Notes: generated by a model from the sequence alone, not told the origin. 64,000 bases of DNA from Brevundimonas sp. (GCF_029946145.1 NZ_JAQSDY010000017.1:62001-126000); one strand, 5' to 3'. Positions 48,500 to 57,283 are shown, counted from the first letter of the stretch. Program-made: numbers and translations.

Positions 48500-49608
48500 C
48501 GGATCGGCGGAGATCGACTCCCCTTCCCCTCGAGGGGGAAGGGGTCGGGGGATGGGGTGGAGGCACGTCGTCACCGGGTGAGGCGCGGGAGACGTCGTCC
48601 AATGACGGCCGGAGTCCACCGGAGGTCCCCGACCACCCGCCTGCCTCCACCCCCTCCCAACCCTCCGCCCTCGAGGGGGAGGGCTCTGAAAAGGTCATCG
48701 ACGTGCGCGGGCTGAACAAGTCGTTCGGAGCGCTGCATGCGGTCAAGGATTTCGGCATCACCGTGAACCGGGGCCGCATCTGCGGCTTCCTCGGCCCCAA
48801 CGGCGCGGGCAAGACCACGACCCTGCGCATGCTGTGCGGCCTGCTGACGCCCGACAGCGGCGAGGGGACGGTGCTGGGCTATGACGTCATGCGCCAGTCG
48901 CGGCTGATCAAGCAGCGCGTCGGCTATATGACGCAGAAATTCTCGCTCTACGAAGACCTGTCGATCGAGCAGAACCTGACCTTCATGGCCCGGGTGCACG
49001 AGCTGGACCGGCGGCGCGAGCGGGTGCAGGCGGCGCTGGACGGGCTGGGGCTGACGGCCCGGCGGGCGCAGCTGGCGGGGCATTTGTCCGGCGGCTGGAA
49101 GCAGCGGCTGGCGCTGGCGGCGGCGACCCTGCACGAACCCGACCTGCTGCTGCTGGACGAGCCGACGGCGGGGGTCGACCCGGAGGCGCGGCGCACCTTC
49201 TGGGATGAGATCCATGCCCTGGCGGCGGCCGGCATGACGGTGCTGGTTTCCACCCACTACATGGACGAGGCCGAGCGCTGTCACGAGATCGCCTATATCG
49301 CCGGCGGCCGGACGCTGGCGCGCGGCACGGCCGACGAGGTGATCGAGGCGTCGGGCCTGGTCACCTTCCACGCCGAAGGGCCGGGCGCAGATCGGCTGGC
49401 GGCGGAGCTGCGCGGCAAGCCGGGGGTGGAGATGGCGGCGCCGTTCGGCACGACCCTGCACGTCTCCGGCCGCGACCGGGCGGCGCTGGAGGCGGCGATC
49501 ACACCGTACCGCAGGGCGCCGCTCGAATGGTCCGAGACGCGCCCGACGCTGGAGGATGTCTTCATCCAGCTGATCCACGACATCGAGACCGAGAAAAAGG
49601 CGGCCTGA
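48496..49608 (+). CDS. ABC exporter ATPase with REP-encoded N-terminal extension
   Basis: A 370-residue (from GTG 48496) ATP-binding subunit. Walker A GPNGAGKTT starts at 100, signature LSGGWKQRL, Walker B LLLLDEPTAG, and the C-terminal part carries the DrrA/CcmA-like tail. Residues about 9-64 are encoded by an inverted REP pair and are Pro/Gly/Ser-rich without homology to ATPases. The true start could be GTG 48496, which overlaps the HlyD stop as in the rest of the operon, or GTG 48703 (301 residues, normal length but weak ribosome site). Confidence 0.88.
   Translation: MTDRRRSTPLPLEGEGVGGWGGGTSSPGEARETSSNDGRSPPEVPDHPPASTPSQPSALEGEGSEKVIDVRGLNKSFGALHAVKDFGITVNRGRICGFLGPNGAGKTTTLRMLCGLLTPDSGEGTVLGYDVMRQSRLIKQRVGYMTQKFSLYEDLSIEQNLTFMARVHELDRRRERVQAALDGLGLTARRAQLAGHLSGGWKQRLALAAATLHEPDLLLLDEPTAGVDPEARRTFWDEIHALAAAGMTVLVSTHYMDEAERCHEIAYIAGGRTLARGTADEVIEASGLVTFHAEGPGADRLAAELRGKPGVEMAAPFGTTLHVSGRDRAALEAAITPYRRAPLEWSETRPTLEDVFIQLIHDIETEKKAA
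48519..48683. repeat. REP-like inverted pair inside the ABC ATPase frame
   Basis: Left arm (about 48519-48566) has the core CCCCTTCCCC-TCGAG-GGGGAAGGGG followed by GGGGTGGAGG; the right arm (about 48643-48683) is an imperfect inverted copy, CCTCCACCCCCTCCCAACCC then CCCTCGAGGGGGAGGG. It sits exactly between the HlyD stop and the conserved start of the ATPase fold. No stop codon occurs in the ATPase frame through it. Its core differs from the other REP families here. Confidence 0.85.
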
Positions 49609-49609
49609 G

Positions 49610-50737
49610 ATGCTGTCCCTGACGCGCACCTGGGCCGTCATGGCCAAGGAGTTCACCCAGCTGACGCGCGACCGGCTGACCTATGCGATGATCCTGCTGC
49701 TGCCGATCATCCAGCTGCTGCTGTTCGGCTACGCCATCAACGACGACCCGCGCAGCCTGCCGACGGCGGTGCTGGTGCAGGACAACGGCGGCTTCTCGCG
49801 CTCGATCCTGACCGCGATGAACAACAGCGGCTATTTCGACATCACCGTGCAGGCCCGCAGCCAGTCCGAGCTGGACCGGGCGCTGGCGCGGGGCGAGGTG
49901 CAGTTCGCGGTGATCATCCCGGCCGATTTCACCAGGCGGGTGGTGCGGGGGGACGCCGCGCAGATCCTGGTCGAGGCGGACGCCACCGACCCGTCGGCGA
50001 CCTCGGGCGCGGTGGCTGCGCTGGCCAGTCTGCCGTCACAGGCGCTGACGCGGGAGCTGACCGGACCGCTGGCCATCCGCGCGCAGGGCAGGCCGCCGTT
50101 CGAGGTCGTGGTGCACCGGCGCTACAATCCGGAGGCCATCACCGCCTACAATATCGTGCCGGGCCTGCTGGGCGTGATCCTGTCGATGACGCTGGTGATG
50201 ATGACCTCGCTGGGCATGGCGCGCGAGCGCGAGCGGGGCACGATGGAGAGCCTGCTGGCGACGCCGGTGCGGCCGCTGGAGGTCATGGTGGGCAAGCTGA
50301 CGCCCTATGTGCTGGTCGGGCTGATCCAGGCGGTGGTGATTCTGGTGCTGGCGCGGCTGCTGTTCCAGGTGCCGATGAGCGGAGGTTGGATCGCGCTGGG
50401 GGCGGGGCTGATGCTGTTCATCATCGGCTCCCTGTCGCTGGGCTTCCTGATCTCGACGGTGTCGAAGACGCAGCTGCAGGCGATGCAGATGAGCGTCTTC
50501 TACATGCTGCCATCGATCCTGCTGTCGGGCTTCATGTTCCCGTTCAGGGGCATGCCGGAGTGGGCCCAGGCGATCGGCCTGCTTATCCCCGTCACCCATT
50601 TCCTGCGGGTGGTGCGGGGATCGTTACTGAAGGGCGTGGGGCTCGAGAACGCCGGGCCCAGCCTGTTCGCCCTCGCCCTGTTCGTACTGGTGGTCGGCGG
50701 GCTGGCGATGTTGCGTTACCGGACGACGCTGGACTAG
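49610..50737 (+). CDS. ABC-2 type exporter permease
   Basis: A 375-residue membrane subunit (YbhR/YhhJ-like). One N-terminal transmembrane helix (about 23-45), a large periplasmic domain (about 50-170), then five helices including YNIVPGLLGVILSMTLVMMTSLGMARERERGTMESLLATPVRP, the signature ABC-2 region. It starts 1 bp after the ATPase stop. With TetR and HlyD it forms a complete multidrug or cell-envelope compound exporter; substrate unknown. Confidence 0.93.
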   Translation: MLSLTRTWAVMAKEFTQLTRDRLTYAMILLLPIIQLLLFGYAINDDPRSLPTAVLVQDNGGFSRSILTAMNNSGYFDITVQARSQSELDRALARGEVQFAVIIPADFTRRVVRGDAAQILVEADATDPSATSGAVAALASLPSQALTRELTGPLAIRAQGRPPFEVVVHRRYNPEAITAYNIVPGLLGVILSMTLVMMTSLGMARERERGTMESLLATPVRPLEVMVGKLTPYVLVGLIQAVVILVLARLLFQVPMSGGWIALGAGLMLFIIGSLSLGFLISTVSKTQLQAMQMSVFYMLPSILLSGFMFPFRGMPEWAQAIGLLIPVTHFLRVVRGSLLKGVGLENAGPSLFALALFVLVVGGLAMLRYRTTLD

Positions 50738-51087
50738 GCGTCGGCCCGACGGCCCGATCTCAGGACGGCGGCGACCGGAAAGCGGCTTCGCGCCCCAGTG
50801 CGACGGCGAGATGAACAACGCCGTTCACCACGCCAGAGATATCGAATGTCTGTAGATCAGCATAGCAGGTCGAAGACCAATGTCCTGCGTTGCCCGGCAC
50901 AGGATATATATTCAGATCATTATTTATCGACATTATTTCACGCGCTCCTGTACGCCATGAAATACTATAACAGCGCCAAGCAATATTAGTTGCTAGAGCG
51001 CGGTGATCTATCCCGCCTGAGACAACGATCGGCCGGCTCGCCGCCAGCGCCACAACGATATGCCGCGCCTGGCGGGCGCCCGGCGCG
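50738..51087. other. AT-rich stretch between efflux operon and J-domain gene
   Basis: Roughly 50820-51010 is far more AT-rich than the window (runs such as TATATATTCAGATCATTATT and ATGAAATACTATAACAGC). It contains one weak small ORF on the minus strand and no repeat family member. The composition and position at the right edge of the efflux cassette suggest an insertion scar or foreign remnant. Confidence 0.5.
50760..50933 (-). CDS. Doubtful small ORF in AT-rich region
   Basis: A 57-codon frame starting at ATG 50933 (MSINNDLNIYPVPGNAGHWS) with composition unlike GC-driven shadows. GGAG lies 11 nt upstream, too far for a good ribosome site. No domain is recognised. It may be a genuine short foreign gene or chance. 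Confidence 0.25.
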   Translation of the reverse strand: MSINNDLNIYPVPGNAGHWSSTCYADLQTFDISGVVNGVVHLAVALGREAAFRSPPS

Positions 51088-51762
51088 TTAGCCCGCCAGT
51101 CCGGCCTTTTTCAGCGTCTTGTAGGCCTTGATGACGCTTTGCAGCTTGGCCTCGGCGCCGCGGTCGCCCTGGTTCAGGTCGGGGTGAAAGCGTTTCAGCA
51201 TCTCGTGATAGCGCGCCTTGACCCCGGCCTTGTCGGTGCGGGCGTCGAGGTCGAGGACCGTCAGGGCCGCGCGCTCCAGCTTGCCGAGACGGAACGTGTC
51301 CTCGCCCGCCGGGCCGGCCTGCTCCCGGGTGCGGCGGCCGAACAGGCCGAAACTGTCCTGCCAGGTGCCGGCGCCCCTGGTGTTGGCCGTGCCCATCTTC
51401 GAGGCGAAGGCGGCCGCCTCGCGGCTGAATTTGCCCGCCTTCATCTCCCAGGTCGGACGGCCGCCGGTCATGGCCTCGTTTTCCTTGGCCGCGCGGACCT
51501 CGCCGTCGCTCATGCCGGCGTAGAAATTCCAGCCCTTGTTGTATTCGCCGGCGTGGCGCTGGCAGAAATCATAGAAGTCGTTGAGCCGCTCGCGCGACTT
51601 GGGAGCGCGGGCCGTGGCGGGCGCCCGGCAGTCCGGCCAGTTGCAGGCCTTTTCGCCGGGCTTCAGATGCAGGACATCGGCCTCCGCCGCCTCCTCTTCG
51701 GGGCGCGGCGGCTTGATCCGCATATCCTTGAAGCGGGGCTTGTATTCAAACTCGGATGACAT
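51088..51762 (-). CDS. J-domain (DnaJ-like) protein
   Basis: A 224-residue protein with a C-terminal J domain (about 160-224; HPD motif in RFHPDLNQGD). The N-terminal part has a conserved block with Cys/His spacing (CNWPDC, FCQRH) that may bind zinc, followed by NKGWNFYAGMSDGEV. This architecture is the one found beside cobS and bolA in alphaproteobacteria. It probably recruits DnaK to a specific client. The ATG at 51762 is preferred over the upstream frame, which overlaps the divergent bolA region. Confidence 0.9.
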   Translation of the reverse strand: MSSEFEYKPRFKDMRIKPPRPEEEAAEADVLHLKPGEKACNWPDCRAPATARAPKSRERLNDFYDFCQRHAGEYNKGWNFYAGMSDGEVRAAKENEAMTGGRPTWEMKAGKFSREAAAFASKMGTANTRGAGTWQDSFGLFGRRTREQAGPAGEDTFRLGKLERAALTVLDLDARTDKAGVKARYHEMLKRFHPDLNQGDRGAEAKLQSVIKAYKTLKKAGLAG

Positions 51763-51808
51763 CGGTGCAAGTGTAGGGTCGAATTGGTCACCAACAAGGA
51801 CACAACCC

Positions 51809-52108
51809 ATGCCGGAAGGCCCGATTGCGAAGATTATCCGGGAAAAACTGACGGCGGGCCTGTCTCCGGACCGGCTTGTGATCGAGGACGACAGCGCCCG
51901 GCACGCCGGCCACCATCACGAAGGTGGTCTGGACGGCCGGCCCGGCGGCGAGAGCCATTTCAATCTGACCGTGGTCGCGGCGGCCTTCGAGGGGCAGGGG
52001 CGGGTGCAGCGGCAGCGGGCGGTCAATGATCTGCTGCGAGCCGAACTGGCGGGGCCGGTGCATGCCCTGTCGATCCGGGCGCTGACGCCGGCGGAAGCGG
52101 ACGGCTGA
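51809..52108 (+). CDS. BolA family protein
   Basis: A 99-residue BolA-fold protein, possibly a partner of monothiol glutaredoxin in iron-sulfur handling. IAKIIREKLTAGLSPDRLVIEDDSARHAGH is the usual N-terminus, SHFNLTVVAAAFEGQGRVQRQRAVNDLLRAEL contains the helix-turn-helix-like part, and GPVHALSIRALTP ends it. A second His (HHH) near 40 could ligate a cluster. AAGGA is 8 nt before ATG 51809. Divergent from the J-domain gene with 46 bp between starts. Confidence 0.92.
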   Translation: MPEGPIAKIIREKLTAGLSPDRLVIEDDSARHAGHHHEGGLDGRPGGESHFNLTVVAAAFEGQGRVQRQRAVNDLLRAELAGPVHALSIRALTPAEADG

Positions 52109-52210
52109 CGTTCGTCGAACATCGACCTTGCAGAAATGTCATCGTTCATCTCGTCTTAGAGACTTGGCCATAGCGTTCGGCCCCGGGACTTAACGGGGCT
52201 GGGCGCGCGC

Positions 52211-54025
52211 ATGGTGGAATCCGACGGCATCGGCAAGTCGAACAACGGCGAACCGGGCGCCGGCGAGGCCGCGCAGGCGCTTCGCGCGATTCTGCAGACC
52301 CAATACCTTCGCTACATGATCATCGGCACGTGGGCCCTGGGCCTGCTGGCCACGGTCGGCCTGGCCATCGCCGCCCTCTGGTTCGTGGGCACGGTGGCCG
52401 CCGGCGCCGTCCGGGGCGCGGTCGAGAAACGCATCAGCGACCGGGTCGGCGCGGGCTGGGGACTGGTGTTCCCCGCCGTGGCGACCGCGACCACGGCGGC
52501 CTGGGCCACGGCGCCCTTGCTGGCCTGGTTCTCCGGGGCCGAGTTCGGCCATGCCCTGGCCCTGGCCCTGCTGGTGTCGGGCTATGTGCTGGTGTTCGCC
52601 CAGCTGCGCAGCTCGCCCCGTCAGGCCATTGTGATTTCCTCACCCTATGGCGTCGCCGCCGTGATCATCGCGGCCAGCCTGTGGGGCACGCCGACGTTCT
52701 GGCAATTCCTGGCCGTGGTGCCGTTCACCGGCGCGGGCCTGGTGGTGCTGGTCATGATGACCATGCTGCGGGAAGAGCGCATCCGCGCCTTCCAGGAGCA
52801 TCAGTCGCATCTGATCGAGGAGCTGGAAACCGCCCGCGACCGGGCCAACGCCGCCAATGACGCCAAGTCCAGCTTCCTGGGCGTCATCTCGCACGAACTG
52901 CGCACGCCGATGAATGGCGTCCTCGGCGCCGCCCAGCTGCTTGGCGCCACCCGTCTGGAGCCGACGCAGCGGGAATATCTGTCGATCATCCGCAACTCGG
53001 GCGACAATCTGCTGAGCCTGCTGAACGACATCCTGGACATGACCAAGATCGAAGCCGGCAAGATGACCTTCGAGGTCGTGGATGTGTCCATCGAAGACCT
53101 GCACAAGCGCGTCACGGGGCCGTTCCAGGCCCAGGCCGAAGCCAAGGGCCTGACTTTCTCGACCCGATTCGAGGGTGATGTCCCCTCCGTGGTCCGCGGC
53201 GACCCCCTGAGGGTCTGCCAGGTCATCCACAATCTGCTGTCCAACGCCGTGAAGTTCACGGACCGGGGCGAAGTCACCTACGTCGTTCGTGGCGAGCGCC
53301 TGGCCGGGGACAGGGTCCGGTTCGATTTCGCCGTGACCGACTCCGGCGCCGGCATTTCGCCCGAGGATCTGGCGCGGCTGTTCCAGCCGTTCACCCAGGT
53401 CGACGGCTCCTCGACGCGCCGCTTCGGCGGCACCGGTCTGGGCCTGACGATCGCCCGCCGCATGGCCAACATCATGAACGGCGACATCAATGTGACCTCG
53501 ACCGTGGGCGAGGGCTCGACCTTCACCTTCTCGGTCGAGACCGACGTGGTCGAATGGGCGCGCCAGGAGGCGGCGGAGCCTATCGATGCCGAGGTGAGCG
53601 ACGGTCAGGCGCTGAACGTGTTGGTGGTCGAGGATCACCCGGTCAACCGCATGATCCTGGAAGCCTGGCTGGGCTCGGCCGGGCACGCCTCGGTCAGCGC
53701 CGAGAACGGCCAGATCGCCATCGACATGGCCCAGGACCAGACCTTCGACCTGATCATCATGGACGTGAACATGCCGGTGATGGACGGCCTGACCGCCACC
53801 CGCGCGATCCGGGCCGGTCAGGGCGCCAACCGGGAGACGCCGATCGTGGTGCTGTCCGCCTCGGCGCGCAGCGAGGATCACGCCGCGGGCCTGGACGCCG
53901 GGGCCGACGCCTATCTGAACAAGCCGATCGATTTCGCCGCGCTGGCCCATCTGATGAACCGGGTCGGCCTGGGCCGGGCGGGCGTTCGCAGCTGTATCGA
54001 GAATTCCCAGGCCGCCGCGGCCTGA
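52211..54025 (+). CDS. Membrane hybrid histidine kinase with C-terminal receiver
   Basis: A 604-residue sensor. About six hydrophobic segments span 30-185 without a large periplasmic loop, suggesting a membrane-embedded sensor. A short coiled coil (EERIRAFQEHQSHLIEELETARDRANAAN) leads to HisKA with phosphorylated His228 (FLGVISHELRTPMNG), HATPase with NLLSNAVKFTDRG and GGTGLGLTIA, then a receiver domain with Asp518 (DLIIMDVNMPVMDG). There is no Hpt domain or nearby partner, so phosphoryl transfer goes to an unlinked protein. Confidence 0.94.
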   Translation: MVESDGIGKSNNGEPGAGEAAQALRAILQTQYLRYMIIGTWALGLLATVGLAIAALWFVGTVAAGAVRGAVEKRISDRVGAGWGLVFPAVATATTAAWATAPLLAWFSGAEFGHALALALLVSGYVLVFAQLRSSPRQAIVISSPYGVAAVIIAASLWGTPTFWQFLAVVPFTGAGLVVLVMMTMLREERIRAFQEHQSHLIEELETARDRANAANDAKSSFLGVISHELRTPMNGVLGAAQLLGATRLEPTQREYLSIIRNSGDNLLSLLNDILDMTKIEAGKMTFEVVDVSIEDLHKRVTGPFQAQAEAKGLTFSTRFEGDVPSVVRGDPLRVCQVIHNLLSNAVKFTDRGEVTYVVRGERLAGDRVRFDFAVTDSGAGISPEDLARLFQPFTQVDGSSTRRFGGTGLGLTIARRMANIMNGDINVTSTVGEGSTFTFSVETDVVEWARQEAAEPIDAEVSDGQALNVLVVEDHPVNRMILEAWLGSAGHASVSAENGQIAIDMAQDQTFDLIIMDVNMPVMDGLTATRAIRAGQGANRETPIVVLSASARSEDHAAGLDAGADAYLNKPIDFAALAHLMNRVGLGRAGVRSCIENSQAAAA

Positions 54026-54162
54026 CCGGGATCGGCGAATGGCGTCCGAAAGGCGACCCCCGTCTGAACGGGGGATGACCCGCGGTGTTCACACCCGGCT
54101 CAAGGGCGGGGGACCAGAGTGAGGCCAAGTCGAAATCTTTCGGCCTCGTCTGGAGACGTCTC

Positions 54163-54678
54163 ATGAAGAAGCTTCTCACCGCCGCCATCGCCGCGACGCT
54201 CGCCATGAGCTCGCTGGGCGTGGCCTCCGCCGCCGAAGCCCAGTCGCGCGGCCAGCACGAACATCGCCAGAACGGTCACGATGATCGCCGGGATGATCGC
54301 AACGACCGTCGCGAAGACCGCCGTGAAGACCGCCGTGACGACCGCAACGATCGCCGCGAATGGCGTCAGGAGGCCCGCGAGGACCGCCGGGACGCCCGTC
54401 AGCAACAGCGCGCCTATGCCCGCTGGCAGCGGGCGGAACGCCGCTACAGCGCCGGCCGATATCAGGCGCCGCGCGGCTATCAGACCCGCCCGTGGGCCTA
54501 TGGACAAAGCATGCCGTCTTCCTACCGCTCCAGCCAGTATGTGGTGAATGACTACGGCCGCTACGGCCTGCGCGCGCCGCCCCGCGGCTATCAGTACGTC
54601 CGCAGCGGCAATGACGTGATCCTGTCCAACTCGAACAACGGCCTGATCGCCGCCGTGATCGCGAGCCTGTTCAACTAA
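54163..54678 (+). CDS. RcnB-family periplasmic protein
   Basis: A 171-residue exported protein. Signal peptide MKKLLTAAIAATLAMSSLGVASAAEA, then a strongly charged low-complexity part (about 30-85) of Asp/Arg/Glu repeats (DRRDDRNDRREDRREDRR), and a C-terminal RcnB-like domain (DYGRYGLRAPPRGYQYVRSG, ending LIAAVIASLFN). RcnB is known in E. coli for Ni/Co homeostasis; here the metal role is unproven. ATG 54163 gives the signal peptide; the longer frame does not. A terminator follows. Confidence 0.85.
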   Translation: MKKLLTAAIAATLAMSSLGVASAAEAQSRGQHEHRQNGHDDRRDDRNDRREDRREDRRDDRNDRREWRQEAREDRRDARQQQRAYARWQRAERRYSAGRYQAPRGYQTRPWAYGQSMPSSYRSSQYVVNDYGRYGLRAPPRGYQYVRSGNDVILSNSNNGLIAAVIASLFN

Positions 54679-54700
54679 CCGGCCCGCGCCGGCAGGAACG

Positions 54701-54732
54701 ACGCCCCGGAGGGAAACCTTCGGGGCGTTTTT
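54701..54732 (+). terminator. Rho-independent terminator of the RcnB-like gene
   Basis: ACGCCCCG(G)AGG, GAAA loop, CCT(T)CGGGGCGT followed by TTTT (54701-54732). A G/T mismatch interrupts an otherwise complete stem. Confidence 0.85.
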
Positions 54733-54764
54733 CGTTTGGGCCCTGGGCACTTACATGAGGTCCG

Positions 54765-56519
54765 ATGCGCGCCTTCGCCGAATTGCTGGACCGACTGTCG
54801 CTGACGGCGTCGCGCAATGCGAAGCTGGTGCTGCTGCGGGACTATCTGCGGGTCACACCCGATCCGGACCGGGGCTGGGCGCTGGCGGCCCTGACCGGCG
54901 ACCTGACCTTCGACGCCGCCAAGCCGGCGATGATCCGCAAGGCGGTCGAGGCGCGTGTGGATTCGGTGCTGTTCGGCTGGTCGTACGACTACGTCGGCGA
55001 CCTGGCCGAGACCGTGGCGCTGATCTGGCCGCCGGATCCGGACCACCGGCCCAACCGCGAACCCGAACTCGCCGAGGTGGTCGAGGCCCTGCGCACCGCC
55101 GCGCGAGGCGAGGTGAAGGCCCTGCTGGAGGAGTGGCTGGACGCGCTCGAGCCCAAGGGGCGGTGGGCGCTGCTGAAGCTGATGACCGGCGGACTGCGTG
55201 TCGGCCTGTCGGCGCGTCTGGCCAGGACGGCGGCGGCGATGATGCGTCCCGAGGCGGTCAGCGAGCCGCCCGATCCTGAAGGCCATGAGGCCAGGACTCG
55301 GCTGGAGCCGGTCGACGTCTCGGAGATCGAGGAAATCTGGCACGCACTTGAGCCGCCCTACGCCGATCTGTTCGCCTGGCTGGAAGGCCGGTCCGACCGC
55401 CCCAACGGCGACGCCCCGGGGCGATTCCGGCCCGTCATGCTGGCGGTCGCCATCGACGAGGCCGTCGATTTCGCGCGCCTGGCGCCCTCGGACTACGCCG
55501 CGGAATGGAAATGGGACGGCATCCGCGTCCAGGCCGTGCGCGAGGGCGGGGTCCGGAAACTCTATTCCCGCACGGGCGACGAGATTTCGGGCGCCTTTCC
55601 GGACGTCATGGACGGGTTGGCCTTTGAAGGGGCGCTGGACGGGGAACTGGTGGTCTGGCGCGACGGAGAAGTGGCGCCGTTCGGCGATCTGCAGCAGCGG
55701 CTGAACCGCAAGGCGGTCGATGCGAAGACCATGGCGGCCTTTCCGGCGGCGATCGTCGCCTATGACATCCTGGCGGAACAGGGGGAGGACCTTCGGGCCC
55801 TGACGCTGCGGGAGCGGCGCACGCGGCTGGAGGCCATGGCCGGGTGGGGCGGGGAGCGGCTGCACCTGTCGCCGGTGGTGTCATATTCGAACTGGGACGA
55901 CCTGGCCCTTCTGCGCGCCGATCCGCCGGTGGGGGCGGCGGCCGAGGGGCTGATGCTGAAGCGGTGGGACAGTCCCTATGTGGCCGGGCGGCCCAAGGGG
56001 CCGTGGTTCAAGTGGAAGCGCGACCCGCACGTCATCGACGCCGTCCTGATGTACGCCCAGCGCGGCCATGGAAAGCGGTCCAGCTTCTATTCCGACTACA
56101 CCTTCGGGGTCTGGACGGAAGAGGGGCCGCTGACCCCCGTCGGCAAGGCCTATTTCGGCTTCACCGACGAGGAGCTGAAACAGCTGGACAAGTTCGTCCG
56201 CGACCACACGGTCGAACGGTTCGGTCCAGTGCGGTCTGTCCGGGCCGAGCGGGATTTCGGCCTGGTGCTGGAGGTCGCCTTCGAGGGGCTGAACCGGTCG
56301 ACGCGTCACAAGTCGGGGGTGGCGATGCGCTTTCCCCGCGTCAGCCGCATCCGCTGGGACAAGCCGGCGCGGGAAGCGAACACCATGGCCGACGTCATGG
56401 ACCTGCTCGACGCCATCGAGGGCGGCGGCGGACGGATCGCGACCCCGGCTCAGTCGGCCAGCGGAACCCAGAGCTCGAACCCGCCCAGGCCCGTGCCCGG
56501 GTCGAACGACGGGCCATAG
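54765..56519 (+). CDS. ATP-dependent DNA ligase (stand-alone bacterial type)
   Basis: A 584-residue ligase. The DNA-binding N-terminal domain (about 1-215) starts RAFAELLDRLSLTASRNAK; the adenylation site is Lys249 in AEWKWDGIRVQ, with GELVVW, EGLMLKRWDSPYVAGR and FKWKRDP nucleotidyl-transferase motifs. The OB domain follows to about residue 545. This matches ligases usually linked to an Lhr-like helicase, a metallophosphoesterase and an exonuclease; none of these is nearby. The last 23 codons overlap the opposite-strand AraC gene. Confidence 0.92.
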   Translation: MRAFAELLDRLSLTASRNAKLVLLRDYLRVTPDPDRGWALAALTGDLTFDAAKPAMIRKAVEARVDSVLFGWSYDYVGDLAETVALIWPPDPDHRPNREPELAEVVEALRTAARGEVKALLEEWLDALEPKGRWALLKLMTGGLRVGLSARLARTAAAMMRPEAVSEPPDPEGHEARTRLEPVDVSEIEEIWHALEPPYADLFAWLEGRSDRPNGDAPGRFRPVMLAVAIDEAVDFARLAPSDYAAEWKWDGIRVQAVREGGVRKLYSRTGDEISGAFPDVMDGLAFEGALDGELVVWRDGEVAPFGDLQQRLNRKAVDAKTMAAFPAAIVAYDILAEQGEDLRALTLRERRTRLEAMAGWGGERLHLSPVVSYSNWDDLALLRADPPVGAAAEGLMLKRWDSPYVAGRPKGPWFKWKRDPHVIDAVLMYAQRGHGKRSSFYSDYTFGVWTEEGPLTPVGKAYFGFTDEELKQLDKFVRDHTVERFGPVRSVRAERDFGLVLEVAFEGLNRSTRHKSGVAMRFPRVSRIRWDKPAREANTMADVMDLLDAIEGGGGRIATPAQSASGTQSSNPPRPVPGSNDGP

Positions 56520-57283
56520 TGTTCCAGCACGGGGCCGTCGCCGGCGGCATGGCCGGAGCTTGGGAGCCAGTCCGACCAGATCGTCGCCCAGGTGCGGGTA
56601 ATGCTGGAAATATGGTCGGGCCGGGAAAAGACCGCATAGCGGCCGGCGGGCACACGGACGCTGGCGTAGCCTGACGACACGTCGCCGGCTCCGCGCACCT
56701 CGACGCCCGTGAGATAGTCCATGCCGCCGTCTTCATCGGTGTTGTGGACGACGCCCCAGACGGATTTGTCGACGCGGCCCGGCGTGGAGTCGATGTGAGG
56801 ACCGAACTCCTGCCACTGCAGCGGAATGGCGGCCTTGTCGTCGCATTGATAGCGCCGCGACAGCCCGGTGATGAGACGTGCGGGGAAGACGTCGAGGCGC
56901 GGGGCCGCGAGGTTGGTCAGCAGGGTCGTGTCCATGGCGAGGGGTTCCGTAAGTTTGAGGTGACTGGTGGCGCGTCGGTCGCGAACGCTCTCGGGCGTGA
57001 CCCCGAAATGATCGCGAAAGGCGCGTGTGAAGGCCTCATGGGAACCGTAGCCGGCGTCCAGGGCCACGCCGAGAATGTCCCCGGGGCGGCTGACGAGCGA
57101 CCGCGCCGCCTCGGTGAGACGACGCGCCCGGATGTAGCGGACCACCGGCAGGCCGGTGGCCGCCCCGAACGCCCGCGTCAGGTGATGGCGCGAGACGCCC
57201 GCGGCCTCGGCGACATCGTCGAGGGTCACGTCCTGATGGAAATGGCTCTCGACATACCAGAGCGCTTTCTTGACCGGGTTCAT
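56450..57283 (-). CDS. AraC-type regulator with GyrI-like effector domain
   Basis: A 277-residue Rob/SoxS-like activator. Two helix-turn-helix motifs fill about 1-100 (VTLDDVAEAAGVSRHHLTRAF and DILGVALDAGYGSHEAFTRAFRDHFGVTP). The C-terminal GyrI-like ligand domain (about 120-277, VFPARLITGLSRRYQ and AGRYAVFSRPDHI, with LEHYGPSFDPGTG) binds small drugs in relatives. ATG at 57283. The 3' end overlaps the ligase gene by 70 bp. Confidence 0.9.
   Translation of the reverse strand: MNPVKKALWYVESHFHQDVTLDDVAEAAGVSRHHLTRAFGAATGLPVVRYIRARRLTEAARSLVSRPGDILGVALDAGYGSHEAFTRAFRDHFGVTPESVRDRRATSHLKLTEPLAMDTTLLTNLAAPRLDVFPARLITGLSRRYQCDDKAAIPLQWQEFGPHIDSTPGRVDKSVWGVVHNTDEDGGMDYLTGVEVRGAGDVSSGYASVRVPAGRYAVFSRPDHISSITRTWATIWSDWLPSSGHAAGDGPVLEHYGPSFDPGTGLGGFELWVPLAD

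Noticed and set aside
50798..50989. Plus-strand 63-codon frame in the AT-rich region
   Set aside because: No ribosome site, first part Arg-rich and overlapping the region after the permease; judged chance.
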